Below, in pieces: positions 8,164 to 17,017 of a stretch of DNA of 41,043 nucleotides (the first letter of the stretch is position 1; every line of letters begins with the position of its first letter). Under the pieces are notes generated by a model. It was not told the DNA's origin. It did not search any database and saw only the letters and a program-made list of their open reading frames with translations. Source of the DNA: UBA6544 sp049601975 (GTDB lineage Bacteria > Pseudomonadota > Alphaproteobacteria > UBA8366). The DNA lies in the NCBI GenBank assembly GCA_049601975.1, contig JBMYRC010000024.1, positions 1 to 41,043 of the forward strand, written 5' to 3'. The translations under genes and the position numbers were made by a program.

Positions 8164-10434
8164 TTAAATCGCGATTCCCCGATCCCTCGCGAACGCCGAC
8201 AATTTGCTTCTGAGGCTGTGATCAGCACCGTCGATGATCGTTGCGAGGTAGTTGCCGAACGCACCTGTATCAAGGCTGCGGGCCATCAGACGAACGCCAC
8301 CGACTGCATTAGCGTTCATCGAAAGGTGACGAAACCCGATCCCAATCAATGCCATCGCCTCCAGCGGTTGGCCCGCCATCTCGCCGCATAGGCTCACCGG
8401 GATGTTGGCATTATCGCACATCCGCACGACATCGCGCAGCAACCGCAGCAACGCCGGGGACAAAGTGTCGTAACGTTCACCGACCTGCGGATTGCCCCGG
8501 TCGCTGGCAAACAGGAACTGCAATAAATCGTTCGATCCGACAGAGAGAAAATCAACGCGCTCCAAAAGCGACGGCAATTGGAAATAGAGCGACGGCACCT
8601 CAAGCATGGCGCCAACATGCAAGGCCTTCGGAAGAGTGATGCCGCGCGCGCGCGCCAGCGCCCATTCCCTATCCACAAGCGCACGCGCCTTATCGAACTC
8701 AGCGACTTCGCTCACCATGGGAAACATAATCCGTAAATTGCGACCTGATGCAGCTTCGATCAAGGCGCGCAATTGCCGGCAAAACATGCCGGGACGGTCC
8801 AAGGCGATCCGCATCGCCCGCCAGCCCATCGCCGGGTTCTCATCCTCGCCGCTGCTGAAATACGGCAGCAATTTATCACCCCCAATATCGAATGTCCGAA
8901 ACACAACGGGCTGATCCCCGGCGGCATCGAAAATACCAGCATACGTCTCCTGTTGTTCCGACAGGCTCGGAAAATCTGGATGCAGCATGAAGGCGATCTC
9001 CGTGCGTAATAGACCGACACCATCCGCACCCGTATCCTCTAGGTGATCCAAATCGATCAAAAGACCGGCATTGATCAACAGCGATACATCGACACCGTCA
9101 CGGGTTCGCGCGGGCAATCCGCGGATAGCTTCCTGTTCGACCCTACGCCGTTCCTGGGTATCGATACCCTCGCGGATACGGGCTTGAAATTCAGCACCCG
9201 GACGGATGACGACGACTCCAGCATTTCCATCCACCAGCACGGAAGCGCCCTCCTCAACCTGGCTCAGCACGTAGTGAATGCCGCCGACAACCGGAATATC
9301 GAGGGCCCGTGCCACAATGGCGACATGGGAATTGTAAGAACCTTCCTCTACAACCAAGCCGCGTAGATGACGGTGATCGTAATCGAGCAGCTCCGCCGGT
9401 CCCATGGAACGAGCAATCAACACGAACCCTTCTTCCGTGGCAGTCGTGTCAGCGCTCCGCTCCTCACCGGTCAAGTGCTGCAGCAAACGGTAGCCGAGAT
9501 CGTCCATATCCAACAACCGCTCGCGGATGTAGGGATCGTTAATTTGCCGCATCCGCGCACGCGTATCGTTCAGCACCTTTGAGACCGCGGCCTCCGCCGT
9601 AAGGCCGCCGCGAACGGCTTCCCGAACCCGGCCAAACCAGCCCCTGTCCTCGGCGAACATCCGATAGGTCCGCAGAATTTCCAGATGTTCGCCGCCGCCG
9701 TCCCGATCGTAGCTCTCGACCATGGCGTCGAGGGACCGGCGCATATCGTCAACCGCGCCGTCGAGGCGTTCCAATTCCCGCTCCGGGTCCTCGGACACCG
9801 GTTGGTTGATCCTCGTTCCCCGGCGATGCAACAACGCCGGTCCGAACCCTAGGCCACCGTTCAATCGGGTGCCATTCAAGCGGGATGGTACGCCCAATGG
9901 CCTTTCCGCAGCAGTCAGCTCAGCTTGCTGAATGAGCTCGCCGCCCGCCACCAATTCGGCCAAGACCATGGCGATGGTCTCCAAGGTTTCGGATTCGCCT
10001 TCTACATAACCGCGCTCGCTCTGGTTCTGCACCACAAGCACGCCCAAAACCCGACGGCCCCGCAATATCGGCACACCGAGCAGCGATTGGAATATCTCCT
10101 CGCCGGTCTCCGGACGATAGGCGAATTGCGGGTGGGATTGCGCGTCTTCCAACGCCAGCGGGCGCGCATATGCGGCAATATCGCCGACCAGACCTTCACC
10201 AATTCTCAGACGGGTTCGGTGAACGGCATCCTTGCGCAATCCTTCAGTTGCGAACAGCTCGAGAATATCGCCTGGCCTTAGGACATAGACTGAGCACACT
10301 TCCGCAACCATGCCACGGGCAATTAGCTGGACGATGCGGTCCAGGCGTTCTTGCGCGCTGCCATGCCCGGCCATCGCATCCCGCAATTGGCGGAGCAACC
10401 GCCGCGAGCCAATCCAGCTTCTCTCGTCCGTCAT
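8164..10434 (-). CDS. ptsP: PTS-Ntr enzyme I (phosphoenolpyruvate phosphotransferase with GAF domain)
   Basis: EI-Ntr takes phosphate from phosphoenolpyruvate and passes it to NPr, feeding the regulatory nitrogen PTS rather than sugar transport. The 756-aa protein has an N-terminal GAF domain (about 20-165, with LLGVPILRGRRVLGVLVVQN), the PEP-utiliser N-terminal domain, and the phosphohistidine domain with active-site His370 in EEGSYNSHVAIVARALDIP. The C-terminal PEP-binding barrel contains RTFDIGGDKLLPY, DFLSVGSNDLLQF and the active-site Cys in VSLCGEMAG. GAF fused to EI is diagnostic of PtsP. It lies 47 bases after lysC, an arrangement common in alphaproteobacteria. In this family glutamine and alpha-ketoglutarate are expected to act through GAF. 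Confidence 0.95.
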   Translation of the reverse strand: MTDERSWIGSRRLLRQLRDAMAGHGSAQERLDRIVQLIARGMVAEVCSVYVLRPGDILELFATEGLRKDAVHRTRLRIGEGLVGDIAAYARPLALEDAQSHPQFAYRPETGEEIFQSLLGVPILRGRRVLGVLVVQNQSERGYVEGESETLETIAMVLAELVAGGELIQQAELTAAERPLGVPSRLNGTRLNGGLGFGPALLHRRGTRINQPVSEDPERELERLDGAVDDMRRSLDAMVESYDRDGGGEHLEILRTYRMFAEDRGWFGRVREAVRGGLTAEAAVSKVLNDTRARMRQINDPYIRERLLDMDDLGYRLLQHLTGEERSADTTATEEGFVLIARSMGPAELLDYDHRHLRGLVVEEGSYNSHVAIVARALDIPVVGGIHYVLSQVEEGASVLVDGNAGVVVIRPGAEFQARIREGIDTQERRRVEQEAIRGLPARTRDGVDVSLLINAGLLIDLDHLEDTGADGVGLLRTEIAFMLHPDFPSLSEQQETYAGIFDAAGDQPVVFRTFDIGGDKLLPYFSSGEDENPAMGWRAMRIALDRPGMFCRQLRALIEAASGRNLRIMFPMVSEVAEFDKARALVDREWALARARGITLPKALHVGAMLEVPSLYFQLPSLLERVDFLSVGSNDLLQFLFASDRGNPQVGERYDTLSPALLRLLRDVVRMCDNANIPVSLCGEMAGQPLEAMALIGIGFRHLSMNANAVGGVRLMARSLDTGAFGNYLATIIDGADHSLRSKLSAFARDRGIAI

Positions 10435-10481
10435 AATCCCTGCGCGAACCGATCCCGCCCGGACCGGAAAGCTTCCCTAAA

Positions 10482-11702
10482 CTAATCGGTATCCAAACCA
10501 TAGGCAGTGTGGAGGGCGCGAAGCGCCAATTCGGCATACTCTTCGGCAATCAAGACGCTGATCTTAATCTCGGAAGTTGAAATGACCTGTACGTTGATTC
10601 CTTTCTCCGACAGTGTCTTGAACATCAATTGCGCGACACCTGCGTGACTGCGCATCCCGACACCAATTACCGACACTTTCACCACATCGGAATCGGCGAT
10701 CACGGAGGCGAATCCGATTTCCTTTTGCAGCTCGCCAAGCAACTTCGTCGCGCGTTCGAAATCTATCTTGGCGACGGTAAAGGTAATGTCGGTAAGCGCA
10801 CCGTCGGCGGCGGTGCTTTGGACGATCATGTCCACATTGACGTTCTCGTCCGCAAGCGGACCAAAAATACCGGCGGCGACGCCCGGGCGGTCAGGCACCT
10901 GAACCAGCGTGATTTTCGCTTCGTCCCGGCTATAGGCTATTCCGCTGACGACTTGATGTTCCAAAATCTCATCCTCATCACAAACCAGCGTTCCCTCTCC
11001 ATCCGCGAAAGTTGAGCGGACATAGAGGCGTACACCGTGGTTCATTGCCATCTCAACGGACCGGGTCTGTAGGACCTTGGCACCCTGAGAGGCCATCTCG
11101 AGCATTTCTTCGTAAGTTATCTTGTCGAGTTTCCGCGCCTTGACCACGATCCGCGGATCGCAGGTATAGACGCCGTCGACATCCGTATAAATATCGCAGC
11201 GGTTCGCATTAAGCGCCGCAGCCAGCGCCACCGCGCTCGTATCGGAACCACCGCGCCCGAGCGTCGTTACCCGGTCATTGCAGGACAGGCCCTGAAACCC
11301 CGGCATCACTGCAACCTGGCCGTCGCGAAGCCGCTCCTCGACCGAGTCCGTCTCGATCTCCATGATCCGTGCCCGGCTATGGGCGTCGTCAGTTCGGATT
11401 GGCAATTGCCAGCCGAGCCAGGAGCGCGCAGTCACGCCCATTTCCTGCAACGCCAAGGCCATCAGACCCGTGGTGATCTGCTCACCTGCAGACACCACGA
11501 CGTCGTATTCGCGGGCATCTTGCATCGAACTCATCGAGCTCACATACTCGACGAGCTGGTTCGTAACACCCGCCATCGCCGAGACAACAACAGCGACTTC
11601 ATTGCCGGCATCGACCTCTGCTTTCACTTTCAGCGCGGCATTGCGGATGCGCTCCACATCAGCCACCGAGGTGCCGCCAAATTTTTGTACCACTCTCGCC
11701 AT
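10482..11702 (-). CDS. lysC: Aspartate kinase
   Basis: Aspartokinase phosphorylates L-aspartate with ATP, the first step toward lysine, threonine, methionine and diaminopimelate. The 406-aa protein starts MARVVQKFGGTSVADVERI with the kinase signature KFGGTS. Further landmarks are the ATP-binding TLGRGGSDTSAVALAAAL near 170 and DVDGVYTCDPRIV near 205. Two C-terminal ACT domains (about 260-400) include VPDRPGVAAGIF and IGVGMRSHAGVA, the expected site of feedback inhibition by lysine and/or threonine. An in-frame ATG at 11864 would add 54 residues of no similarity and overlap ubiG; ATG 11702 is chosen. lysC diverges from ubiG and heads the long minus-strand run. Confidence 0.96.
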   Translation of the reverse strand: MARVVQKFGGTSVADVERIRNAALKVKAEVDAGNEVAVVVSAMAGVTNQLVEYVSSMSSMQDAREYDVVVSAGEQITTGLMALALQEMGVTARSWLGWQLPIRTDDAHSRARIMEIETDSVEERLRDGQVAVMPGFQGLSCNDRVTTLGRGGSDTSAVALAAALNANRCDIYTDVDGVYTCDPRIVVKARKLDKITYEEMLEMASQGAKVLQTRSVEMAMNHGVRLYVRSTFADGEGTLVCDEDEILEHQVVSGIAYSRDEAKITLVQVPDRPGVAAGIFGPLADENVNVDMIVQSTAADGALTDITFTVAKIDFERATKLLGELQKEIGFASVIADSDVVKVSVIGVGMRSHAGVAQLMFKTLSEKGINVQVISTSEIKISVLIAEEYAELALRALHTAYGLDTD

Positions 11703-11746
11703 TGAATGGACCCTAATGCCGCTTTTTTGACGCCAATGCGCCGGTT

Positions 11747-11759
11747 GCCTTCCGAAGGC
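11747..11759. promoter_or_regulatory. Short palindrome in the lysC-ubiG divergent region
   Basis: GCCTTCCGAAGGC is a perfect six-base inverted repeat around one central base, located 45 bases upstream of lysC and 55 bases upstream of ubiG. Its position between two divergent starts makes an operator conceivable. A single occurrence of this size can arise by chance, so the call is weak. Confidence 0.25.
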
Positions 11760-11813
11760 GGCGTATCCATACTCGCAACCTTCTGCAGGTGCAAGATTTG
11801 GAAGTTCTATCCA

Positions 11814-12578
11814 ATGATGAAAAAGCAAACGGCACGACCGTTGGATGCCAGTGTTGACGCCCACGAAGTCGAGAAATTCAGCGCCTTAGCCGACGAATGG
11901 TGGGATCCGGAGGGCAGTTTCCAGCCGCTCCATAAACTAAATCCGGCGCGCCTCGGTTATATCCGCGATCGTATTTGTGACCATTTTGGCCGAAGCACTC
12001 AGGAACCAAAACCACTCATGGATCTGAGTCTGGCCGATGTCGGCTGCGGCGGCGGCTTGTTGACCGAGCCGATGGCGCGGCTTGGTGCCAATGTGACAGG
12101 GCTCGACGCATCGGAGCGAAACGTAATGGTGGCTCGAACCCATGCAGAGCGGATGGGATTAGACATCGATTATAGATACACGACGGTAGAGGCCGCCGCT
12201 GCGGCCGGCGAACAATATGACGTCGTCCTCAATATGGAGGTCGTCGAGCATGTCGCCGATGTCGACAGTTTCCTCGACGCCAGCTGCGCCTTGGTCGCCC
12301 CCGGCGGCTTAATGTTCGTCGCCACCCTCAATCGCACGATGAAATCTTTTGCCTTCGCCATTGTCGGCGCCGAATATGTAATGAGGTGGCTGCCACGCGG
12401 CACCCATGATTGGCGCAAATTCGTCCGCCCCTCGGAAATGGCGCACGCTTTGCGGCGCGGCGGCCTGTCGGACACGTCCTTCGCCGGATTGGCTTTCGAT
12501 CCGCTAAATGGCAGTTGGCGAGTTGAAGAGCGGGATATTTCCGTCAATTACATGGGCTGCGCTATCCGGCCTCAATAA
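11814..12578 (+). CDS. ubiG: 3-demethylubiquinone / polyprenyl-dihydroxybenzoate O-methyltransferase
   Basis: UbiG performs both O-methylations of ubiquinone biosynthesis with SAM, at the membrane surface. The 254-aa protein has the family N-terminus VEKFSALADEWWDPEGSFQPLHKLNPARLGYI, of which FSALADEWWDP is diagnostic. It also carries SAM motif I VGCGGGLLTEPMARLGA, post-motif VTGLDASERN, and VVLNMEVVEHVADV. The frame is open back to ATG 11706, which overlaps the lysC start region; ATG 11814 with GGAAG about nine bases upstream matches the family. It diverges from lysC and converges on the DUF1178 gene with only six bases between stops. Confidence 0.95.
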   Translation: MMKKQTARPLDASVDAHEVEKFSALADEWWDPEGSFQPLHKLNPARLGYIRDRICDHFGRSTQEPKPLMDLSLADVGCGGGLLTEPMARLGANVTGLDASERNVMVARTHAERMGLDIDYRYTTVEAAAAAGEQYDVVLNMEVVEHVADVDSFLDASCALVAPGGLMFVATLNRTMKSFAFAIVGAEYVMRWLPRGTHDWRKFVRPSEMAHALRRGGLSDTSFAGLAFDPLNGSWRVEERDISVNYMGCAIRPQ

Positions 12579-12584
12579 CGAGGA

Positions 12585-13004
12585 TCAAGCGTCCGAGCGG
12601 GGCAGGTTCGGTAAGCGGTAGACCTCGATGTCCTCTTCCTGCAATTCCTGCACCTCGTCGTCCGAAGCTTCGCCGCGAATGCCGCGTTCTGCCGTCTCGC
12701 CATAATGGATGCGGCGTGCCTCCTCGGCAAAATTCTCGCCCACATCTTCAGTGTTCTCGCTGACGTGGCGGTGGATTTCGGAGATCATCTCGCGGATCGC
12801 CGCGACCGGTGGGACGTTCGTCGCCGATGGCCGCGACGTGCCCATGTTCACGCGCGGCGCCATCGGGGCTTTCTCCACCGTCGAATTGCCGCAAACCGGG
12901 CACGCGACTTCCCCCGACGCGGACTGTTCTTCATAAGCAGTGCTGTTGTTGAACCACGCCTCGAAGACGTGTTCGTTCTCGCACCGTATGTTGAATGAAA
13001 TCAT
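12585..13004 (-). CDS. DUF1178 family protein
   Basis: This 139-aa protein matches the DUF1178 family: MISFNIRCENEHVFEAWF, then NNSTAYEEQSASGEVACPVCG. The C-x2-C knuckle (CPVCG, about 36-39) together with the first Cys near residue 8 suggests metal binding. The middle has a Pro/Ala-rich stretch and the end is acidic. Later residues include FAEEARRIHYGETAERGIRGEA, the second conserved block. Function is unknown. It commonly sits beside nitrilase-family, grxC and ubiG genes in alphaproteobacteria, as here. Confidence 0.88.
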   Translation of the reverse strand: MISFNIRCENEHVFEAWFNNSTAYEEQSASGEVACPVCGNSTVEKAPMAPRVNMGTSRPSATNVPPVAAIREMISEIHRHVSENTEDVGENFAEEARRIHYGETAERGIRGEASDDEVQELQEEDIEVYRLPNLPRSDA

Positions 13005-13099
13005 CGCAATTCCGATTCAACGCTGTTGTTGTCATGAACCTCGAATATAAATGGCGATAGAACAACAAAGCTGCAAGGCCGTTTAATACAACGAGTAAT

Positions 13100-13615
13100 A
13101 TGAACAAACATCGACAAATCATGCCGTCGCCCTGGGTTCAGCGTTTCGCGACGCTGACATCGGCGGGAGACACCGCGCTCGACTTGGCCTGTGGCGGCGG
13201 GCGCAACGGACGCTGGCTACGCGCGCGCGGCCTCATCGTCACCTTTCTCGACTACGACGTGTCCGCCCTCGCGGACCTATCCAAAGTTGAGGTCATCGAA
13301 GCCGACCTCGAGACCGGAGGGCCATTCCCGCTGAAGGGGCGTACGTTCGATTGCGTGGTGGTCACTAATTATCTTTGGCGCGATATTCTGGATGACATTT
13401 GCGGCGCCGTGACCCCCGGTGGATTGCTGATCTACGAGACTTTCGGGCTCGGCAACGCATCGTTCGGTCGACCCCGCAATCCGGATTTCCTGCTCAAGCC
13501 CGGTGAGCTGGCAGCAGCTGTCAAACCCGCTTTACGTATCATTTGTTACGAACACGGGTTGCGCACCAAACCGTCGGACGCGGTGGTCCAACGATTGGCC
13601 GCAATCAAACAGTAA
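13100..13615 (+). CDS. Class I SAM-dependent methyltransferase, TehB-like
   Basis: The 171-aa protein is a minimal Rossmann-type methyltransferase. It shows SAM motif I LDLACGGGRNGRWLRARG near residue 28, acidic end of strand beta-2 (FLDYDVSAL), a VIEADLE motif, the motif-IV-like VVVTNYLWRDIL, and AVTPGGLLIYETF. The substrate cannot be told from sequence. ATG 13100 is used; the ATG of residue 8 (base 13121, MPSPWVQRF) fits relatives about equally well. It sits between DUF1178 and the nitrilase-family gene but on the opposite strand, converging on the latter. Confidence 0.8.
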   Translation: MNKHRQIMPSPWVQRFATLTSAGDTALDLACGGGRNGRWLRARGLIVTFLDYDVSALADLSKVEVIEADLETGGPFPLKGRTFDCVVVTNYLWRDILDDICGAVTPGGLLIYETFGLGNASFGRPRNPDFLLKPGELAAAVKPALRIICYEHGLRTKPSDAVVQRLAAIKQ

Positions 13616-13622
13616 TCAAGCG

Positions 13623-14480
13623 TTACTCGCCCGCTTGGCGTAGGCCAATCGGTGCTGCGGGTGCGAAATCCCGGTCGTGCGACAGGGCGGGCACCATGCC
13701 CCGTGCTTTGTCGATCAACGCAAAATCGAGTTCGGCCGTTACCACACCGGGCTCTTCGCCACCATCCGCGATGATTTCGCCCCACGGTGCGATGATCAGC
13801 GAATGTCCATAGGTCTCGCGGCCGTCTTCGTGATGGCCGCATTGCGCCGGGGCGACGACGAAACAACCAGTCTCGATCGCGCGGGCTTGCAACAGTATAT
13901 GCCAATGAGCGCGCCCAGTTTGGCGGGTGAAGGCCGCCGGGACCATCAGAATACTCGCCCCCGCTTTCGCCAAGGCTCGATACAGATAGGCAAAACGCAC
14001 GTCATAGCAGACCGTCATGCCAATACCGCACCACGGCGTCTCGGCGACCACGGCTCGGTCACCCGGCCGGAAGCCTTTCGATTCCCGGAAACTGACTCCA
14101 TTCTCAAGGTCTACATCGAACATATGAATCTTATCGTAGGTCGCGGCGATTGCGCCCTTATCGTCGATCAAGAAAGAGCGGTTCACATTGCGCTCAACGT
14201 CCAGCAGCTTGATCACCAGCGACCCCGTGTGCAGCCAAATACCCAATTCCGCCGCCAACGCGCAATAAGCCTTAAGCGAGGTTTCCTCGTCTTCCGTCCG
14301 CACTACCTCAGCGGATTTCCTGCGGCTTCGCTGTACCAAATTGACAACCTCAGGCAGGCCGATCAATTGCGCGCCTTGGCCATGTGCCTCGCGGATCAAA
14401 TCGCTGGAAATTTTAATGTTCTCGGCGATATCCGTGGTCGAAGTCAGCTGGACGCATCCGACTGTCAGCTTATCGCTCAT
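13623..14480 (-). CDS. Nitrilase-family carbon-nitrogen hydrolase (Nit1/deaminated-glutathione amidase-like)
   Basis: This family hydrolyses amides; the Nit1/Nit2 branch repairs deaminated glutathione or takes omega-amides. The 285-aa protein shows the full Glu-Lys-Cys triad: Glu44 in IGLPEVVNLV, Lys117 in YDKIHMFDVDL, and Cys158 in GMTVCYDVRFAYLYRALA. KIHMFDVDL and the CYDxRF motif are characteristic of the Nit1/Nit2 branch. Its ATG overlaps the grxC stop by four bases (14477-14480), so the two are co-translated. Pairing with a glutaredoxin fits a glutathione-linked repair role, but the exact substrate is inferred. Confidence 0.88.
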   Translation of the reverse strand: MSDKLTVGCVQLTSTTDIAENIKISSDLIREAHGQGAQLIGLPEVVNLVQRSRRKSAEVVRTEDEETSLKAYCALAAELGIWLHTGSLVIKLLDVERNVNRSFLIDDKGAIAATYDKIHMFDVDLENGVSFRESKGFRPGDRAVVAETPWCGIGMTVCYDVRFAYLYRALAKAGASILMVPAAFTRQTGRAHWHILLQARAIETGCFVVAPAQCGHHEDGRETYGHSLIIAPWGEIIADGGEEPGVVTAELDFALIDKARGMVPALSHDRDFAPAAPIGLRQAGE

Positions 14481-14740
14481 TGTCCGGTGCTCAGCATCGC
14501 ATCCAATTTCCCGGATGCCTCGAGCGCATGCAGCTCGTCGCAGCCGCCGATACCGGTATCGTTGATGAAGATTTGCGGCACCGTTTGCCGTCCCTCCGCT
14601 CGCGCCATCATTTCCTTTTTCAATGAGGGCTTGAACATCACGTCGAATTCCTCGAATTGAATTCCCTTATGGTCCAACAGGCGTTTTGCGGCGTGGCAAA
14701 ATCCACAAAGCGAGCTGGTGTAAATTTCAACTTTGGCCAT
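14477..14740 (-). CDS. grxC: Glutaredoxin 3 (GrxC)
   Basis: Glutaredoxins reduce disulfides and glutathionylated proteins with glutathione. The 87-aa protein has the thioredoxin-like fold core: YTSSLCGFCHAAKRLL with active site CGFC at residues 12-15 (CPYC is commonest), the cis-Pro motif TVPQIFIND (about 53-61) and the GSH-contact GGCDEL. Two Cys in the active site make it a dithiol enzyme. It precedes the nitrilase-like gene with a four-base overlap and follows comF by 33 bases. Confidence 0.95.
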   Translation of the reverse strand: MAKVEIYTSSLCGFCHAAKRLLDHKGIQFEEFDVMFKPSLKKEMMARAEGRQTVPQIFINDTGIGGCDELHALEASGKLDAMLSTGQ

Positions 14741-14773
14741 GGCTTTTCGTCCTAAGAGAGTCCCCGTTGCCTC

Positions 14774-15576
14774 TTAAATATATCGTCGGTCGCGATTTTG
14801 CCACACCCGACACGAAGACGTGACCGCGGCACCACCCGCCCGCAAGCCGCGAGTACAGGCCTCGGCCGTGGCGCCGGTCGTCAGAACATCATCGATTAAG
14901 ATTACAGTCTTCCCTCGCAAGGTCGGCTTTCGGACCACGCGAACCTTGAAGGCGCTATGGACATTTCGCTCCCTGGCGCGGCGCGATAAGTGCCCTTGCG
15001 AGACCGTATTGCGACGACGTACCAGCATGTCGGGTGTGACTGGACACCCGGTGATGCGCGACAACCCCCGCGCCAGTAACAGCAATTGATTGTAGCGGCG
15101 GTGCAATAGCCGCCAAGGATGCAAAGGGACAGGCACCAGGATATCCGCCTGTGGCAAGAATTCGGCCACGGCCCGGGCCAACCAATAACTAAAGGCAACG
15201 GCGTAGCGTGTCCGGTCCGCATGTTTAAAAGTCAGCGTCAATGGCCGACTGGCGTCGTCATACAGCAACACCGAGCGGGCGGCGGTCGCTTCATGCAGGC
15301 TGCGTAGAGCGCGCCGTCACGCACCGCAAATTCAAACGGATAGCCGCAGCAGACACAGCACGGCGGCCCCGTAAACGTGAAATCCCACCAACAATCCGCG
15401 CACAACGCACCCGCGGCATCGATCAGCTCACTGCACACGAAACAACGCTGCGGAAAAATCAAATTGATAGTTGTCTGGGCAAAGGCTGCAACGCGTGTAT
15501 ACCGGCTCCCGGTGCGAAGGGCGGAGAAGTCGAAGCGCTGTCCCATTTGGCTTGATCGAAGAAATTTATTTGCCAT
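14774..15576 (-). pseudogene. comF: ComF-family phosphoribosyltransferase-like protein, frameshifted
   Basis: ComF proteins pair an N-terminal zinc finger with a phosphoribosyltransferase domain and take part in DNA uptake or its processing. The first frame (from ATG 15576, MANKFLRSSQ) encodes the zinc finger: FPQRCFVCSELIDAAGALCADCW, then CCVCCGYPFEF and ACMKRPPP. Near 15265-15285 the similarity moves by one missing base to another frame. That frame continues with LLYDDASRPLTLTFKHADRT, VPVPLHPWRLLHRRYNQ, and the PRPP-binding VILIDDVLTTGAT to the stop at 14774. Both halves together are full length. A sequencing deletion in the GC-rich CCGCCGCCC tract (about 15280) is possible; otherwise the gene is inactive. 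Confidence 0.82.
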
Positions 15577-15698
15577 TCCTGATACCGCTTCATCTCCGCC
15601 TTTGTGTGCGGTTAACACGATCATGGAAACTTCCGGCCAGTTTCGTCAGACGACGAACGGTATTTGCAGCACTCGGAACCGCGCGTCATATTGCGCCC

Positions 15699-16622
15699 AT
15701 GCAAGAGACACCGGATATTTTCGATCGTGATTTATTGCGCCGCCGCCGTGACCGCGCAGCAGCGCATTTCGCCACGCACGATTTCCTCATCCGAGAAGTC
15801 GGCGAGCGTTTATCAGACCGACTGCTGGATATCGCGCGGCAGTTTCCGCTCGCGCTCGACCTTGGCGCGCGCTCTGGCGGATTCGGACCTGTTGCAGGCG
15901 GCCCCGGTGGTGTCGAGCACGTTATCTCCTGCGATCTTTCGGAGCGCATGATTGGCGACGTAGATGGACCGTCCGTTGTCGGCGATGCCGAATTCTTGCC
16001 CTTTGCCGACCAAAAATTTGATCTCGTCTTTAGCAATCTTGACCTTCATTGGGTAAATGACCTGCCGGGCAGTTTGGTGCAGATCGCGCGAGCTCTGAAA
16101 TCGGACGGGTTGTTCCTCGGCGCGATCTTCGGCGGTGATACGCTGCACGAATTGCGCGACGTGCTGATGAGTGCAGAGCTGGAACTGACCAGTGGAGCCA
16201 GCCCGCGCGTCTCACCGTTTGCTGAATTGCGGGATGCAGGTGGATTGCTACAGCGCGGCGGTTTCGCGTTGCCCGTCGCGGACGCGGACAACATCACCGT
16301 GACCTATGACAATATCTTCCGCCTCATGGCGGATCTGCGCGGCATGGGAGAGAGCAACGTCGTGCGGGAAAAATTGAATGCTCCCACCCGGCGCGGCATC
16401 TTCCTGCGGGCAGCGGAACTTTACGCGGAACGCTATGCGGAAGCGGACGGTCAAATTCACGCGACGTTTCAGATCGTCTACCTGCACGGCTGGTCACCGC
16501 ACGAGAGCCAACAAAAGGCTCTGCGGCCCGGCACCGCGACCCTGAGCCTCGCCGAGGCTCTCGACACATCGGAAGAAGCGACCGGAGACGCGGCCGCGCC
16601 CGGTCCCACGGATAAATACTGA
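15699..16622 (+). CDS. NDUFAF5-like SAM-fold protein (complex I assembly factor homologue)
   Basis: The 307-aa protein aligns by eye across its length with mitochondrial NDUFAF5, which hydroxylates an Arg of the NDUFS7 subunit of complex I. Shared blocks are IFDRDLLRRRRDRAA, FPLALDLGARSG, DAEFLPFADQKFDLVFSNL, DLHWVNDLPGSLVQIARAL, GAIFGGDTLHELRDVL, RLMADLRGMGESN and the end block YLHGWSPHESQ. The SAM motif I is DLGARSG rather than the usual DLGCGxG. Start ATG 15699 (MQETPDIFDRD) is chosen because the 76 residues upstream have no family similarity. The gene diverges from comF. An equivalent role in bacterial NuoB modification is an inference. Confidence 0.85.
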   Translation: MQETPDIFDRDLLRRRRDRAAAHFATHDFLIREVGERLSDRLLDIARQFPLALDLGARSGGFGPVAGGPGGVEHVISCDLSERMIGDVDGPSVVGDAEFLPFADQKFDLVFSNLDLHWVNDLPGSLVQIARALKSDGLFLGAIFGGDTLHELRDVLMSAELELTSGASPRVSPFAELRDAGGLLQRGGFALPVADADNITVTYDNIFRLMADLRGMGESNVVREKLNAPTRRGIFLRAAELYAERYAEADGQIHATFQIVYLHGWSPHESQQKALRPGTATLSLAEALDTSEEATGDAAAPGPTDKY

Positions 16623-16666
16623 TCCCCATCAAAGAAACTCGCCATCTCTCATGAGATGGTCAGCGC

Positions 16667-16963
16667 ATGAAAACGACAGCCTAGACCTTACTCGCATGCG
16701 TGATGGCGTCCCCAGCATTCAGCGGCGAGGCGACCGAAGGGGAGAAGACAGCACAGAAGTGGTGTGCGGAATGTCACGACATCTCAGGCGCGACCACCAG
16801 CGGCAAGGTGCCGGGATGGCGTCACATCGCGAATAACCCGCAACGCACACCCAAAACATTGCGCAATTTCCTGATCCGCCCGCACTGCGAAATACCGCAA
16901 ATCGCCCTAACCCAGCGCCAAATCGACAATCTCTTGGCTTATATTTCGACGTTATGGAAATAA
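16667..16963 (+). pseudogene. Small c-type cytochrome with in-frame TAG inside the signal peptide
   Basis: The reading frame from ATG 16667 gives MKTTA, then TAG (16682-16684), then TLLACVMASPAFSGEATEG. Together these would form a textbook Sec signal peptide if the TAG were a sense codon. The mature part has one haem-binding motif CAECH and a distal region with LTQRQIDNLLAYISTLW, typical of the C-terminal helix of single-haem class I cytochromes. Total length would be about 98 codons. Translation could restart at GTG 16700 or ATG 16703, but that product would lack an export signal, and haem is attached only in the periplasm. A single substitution would restore the gene. It follows the NDUFAF5-like gene by 44 bases. 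Confidence 0.72.
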
Positions 16964-17017
16964 TTGCTCTTCGATCCATAGTTGGACTTCGCGGCCCGTT
17001 CGGATAGATAGTGCGGG

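Noticed and set aside
11703..11864. N-terminal extension of lysC to 11864
   Set aside because: The extra 54 residues have no aspartokinase similarity and would overlap the ubiG start.
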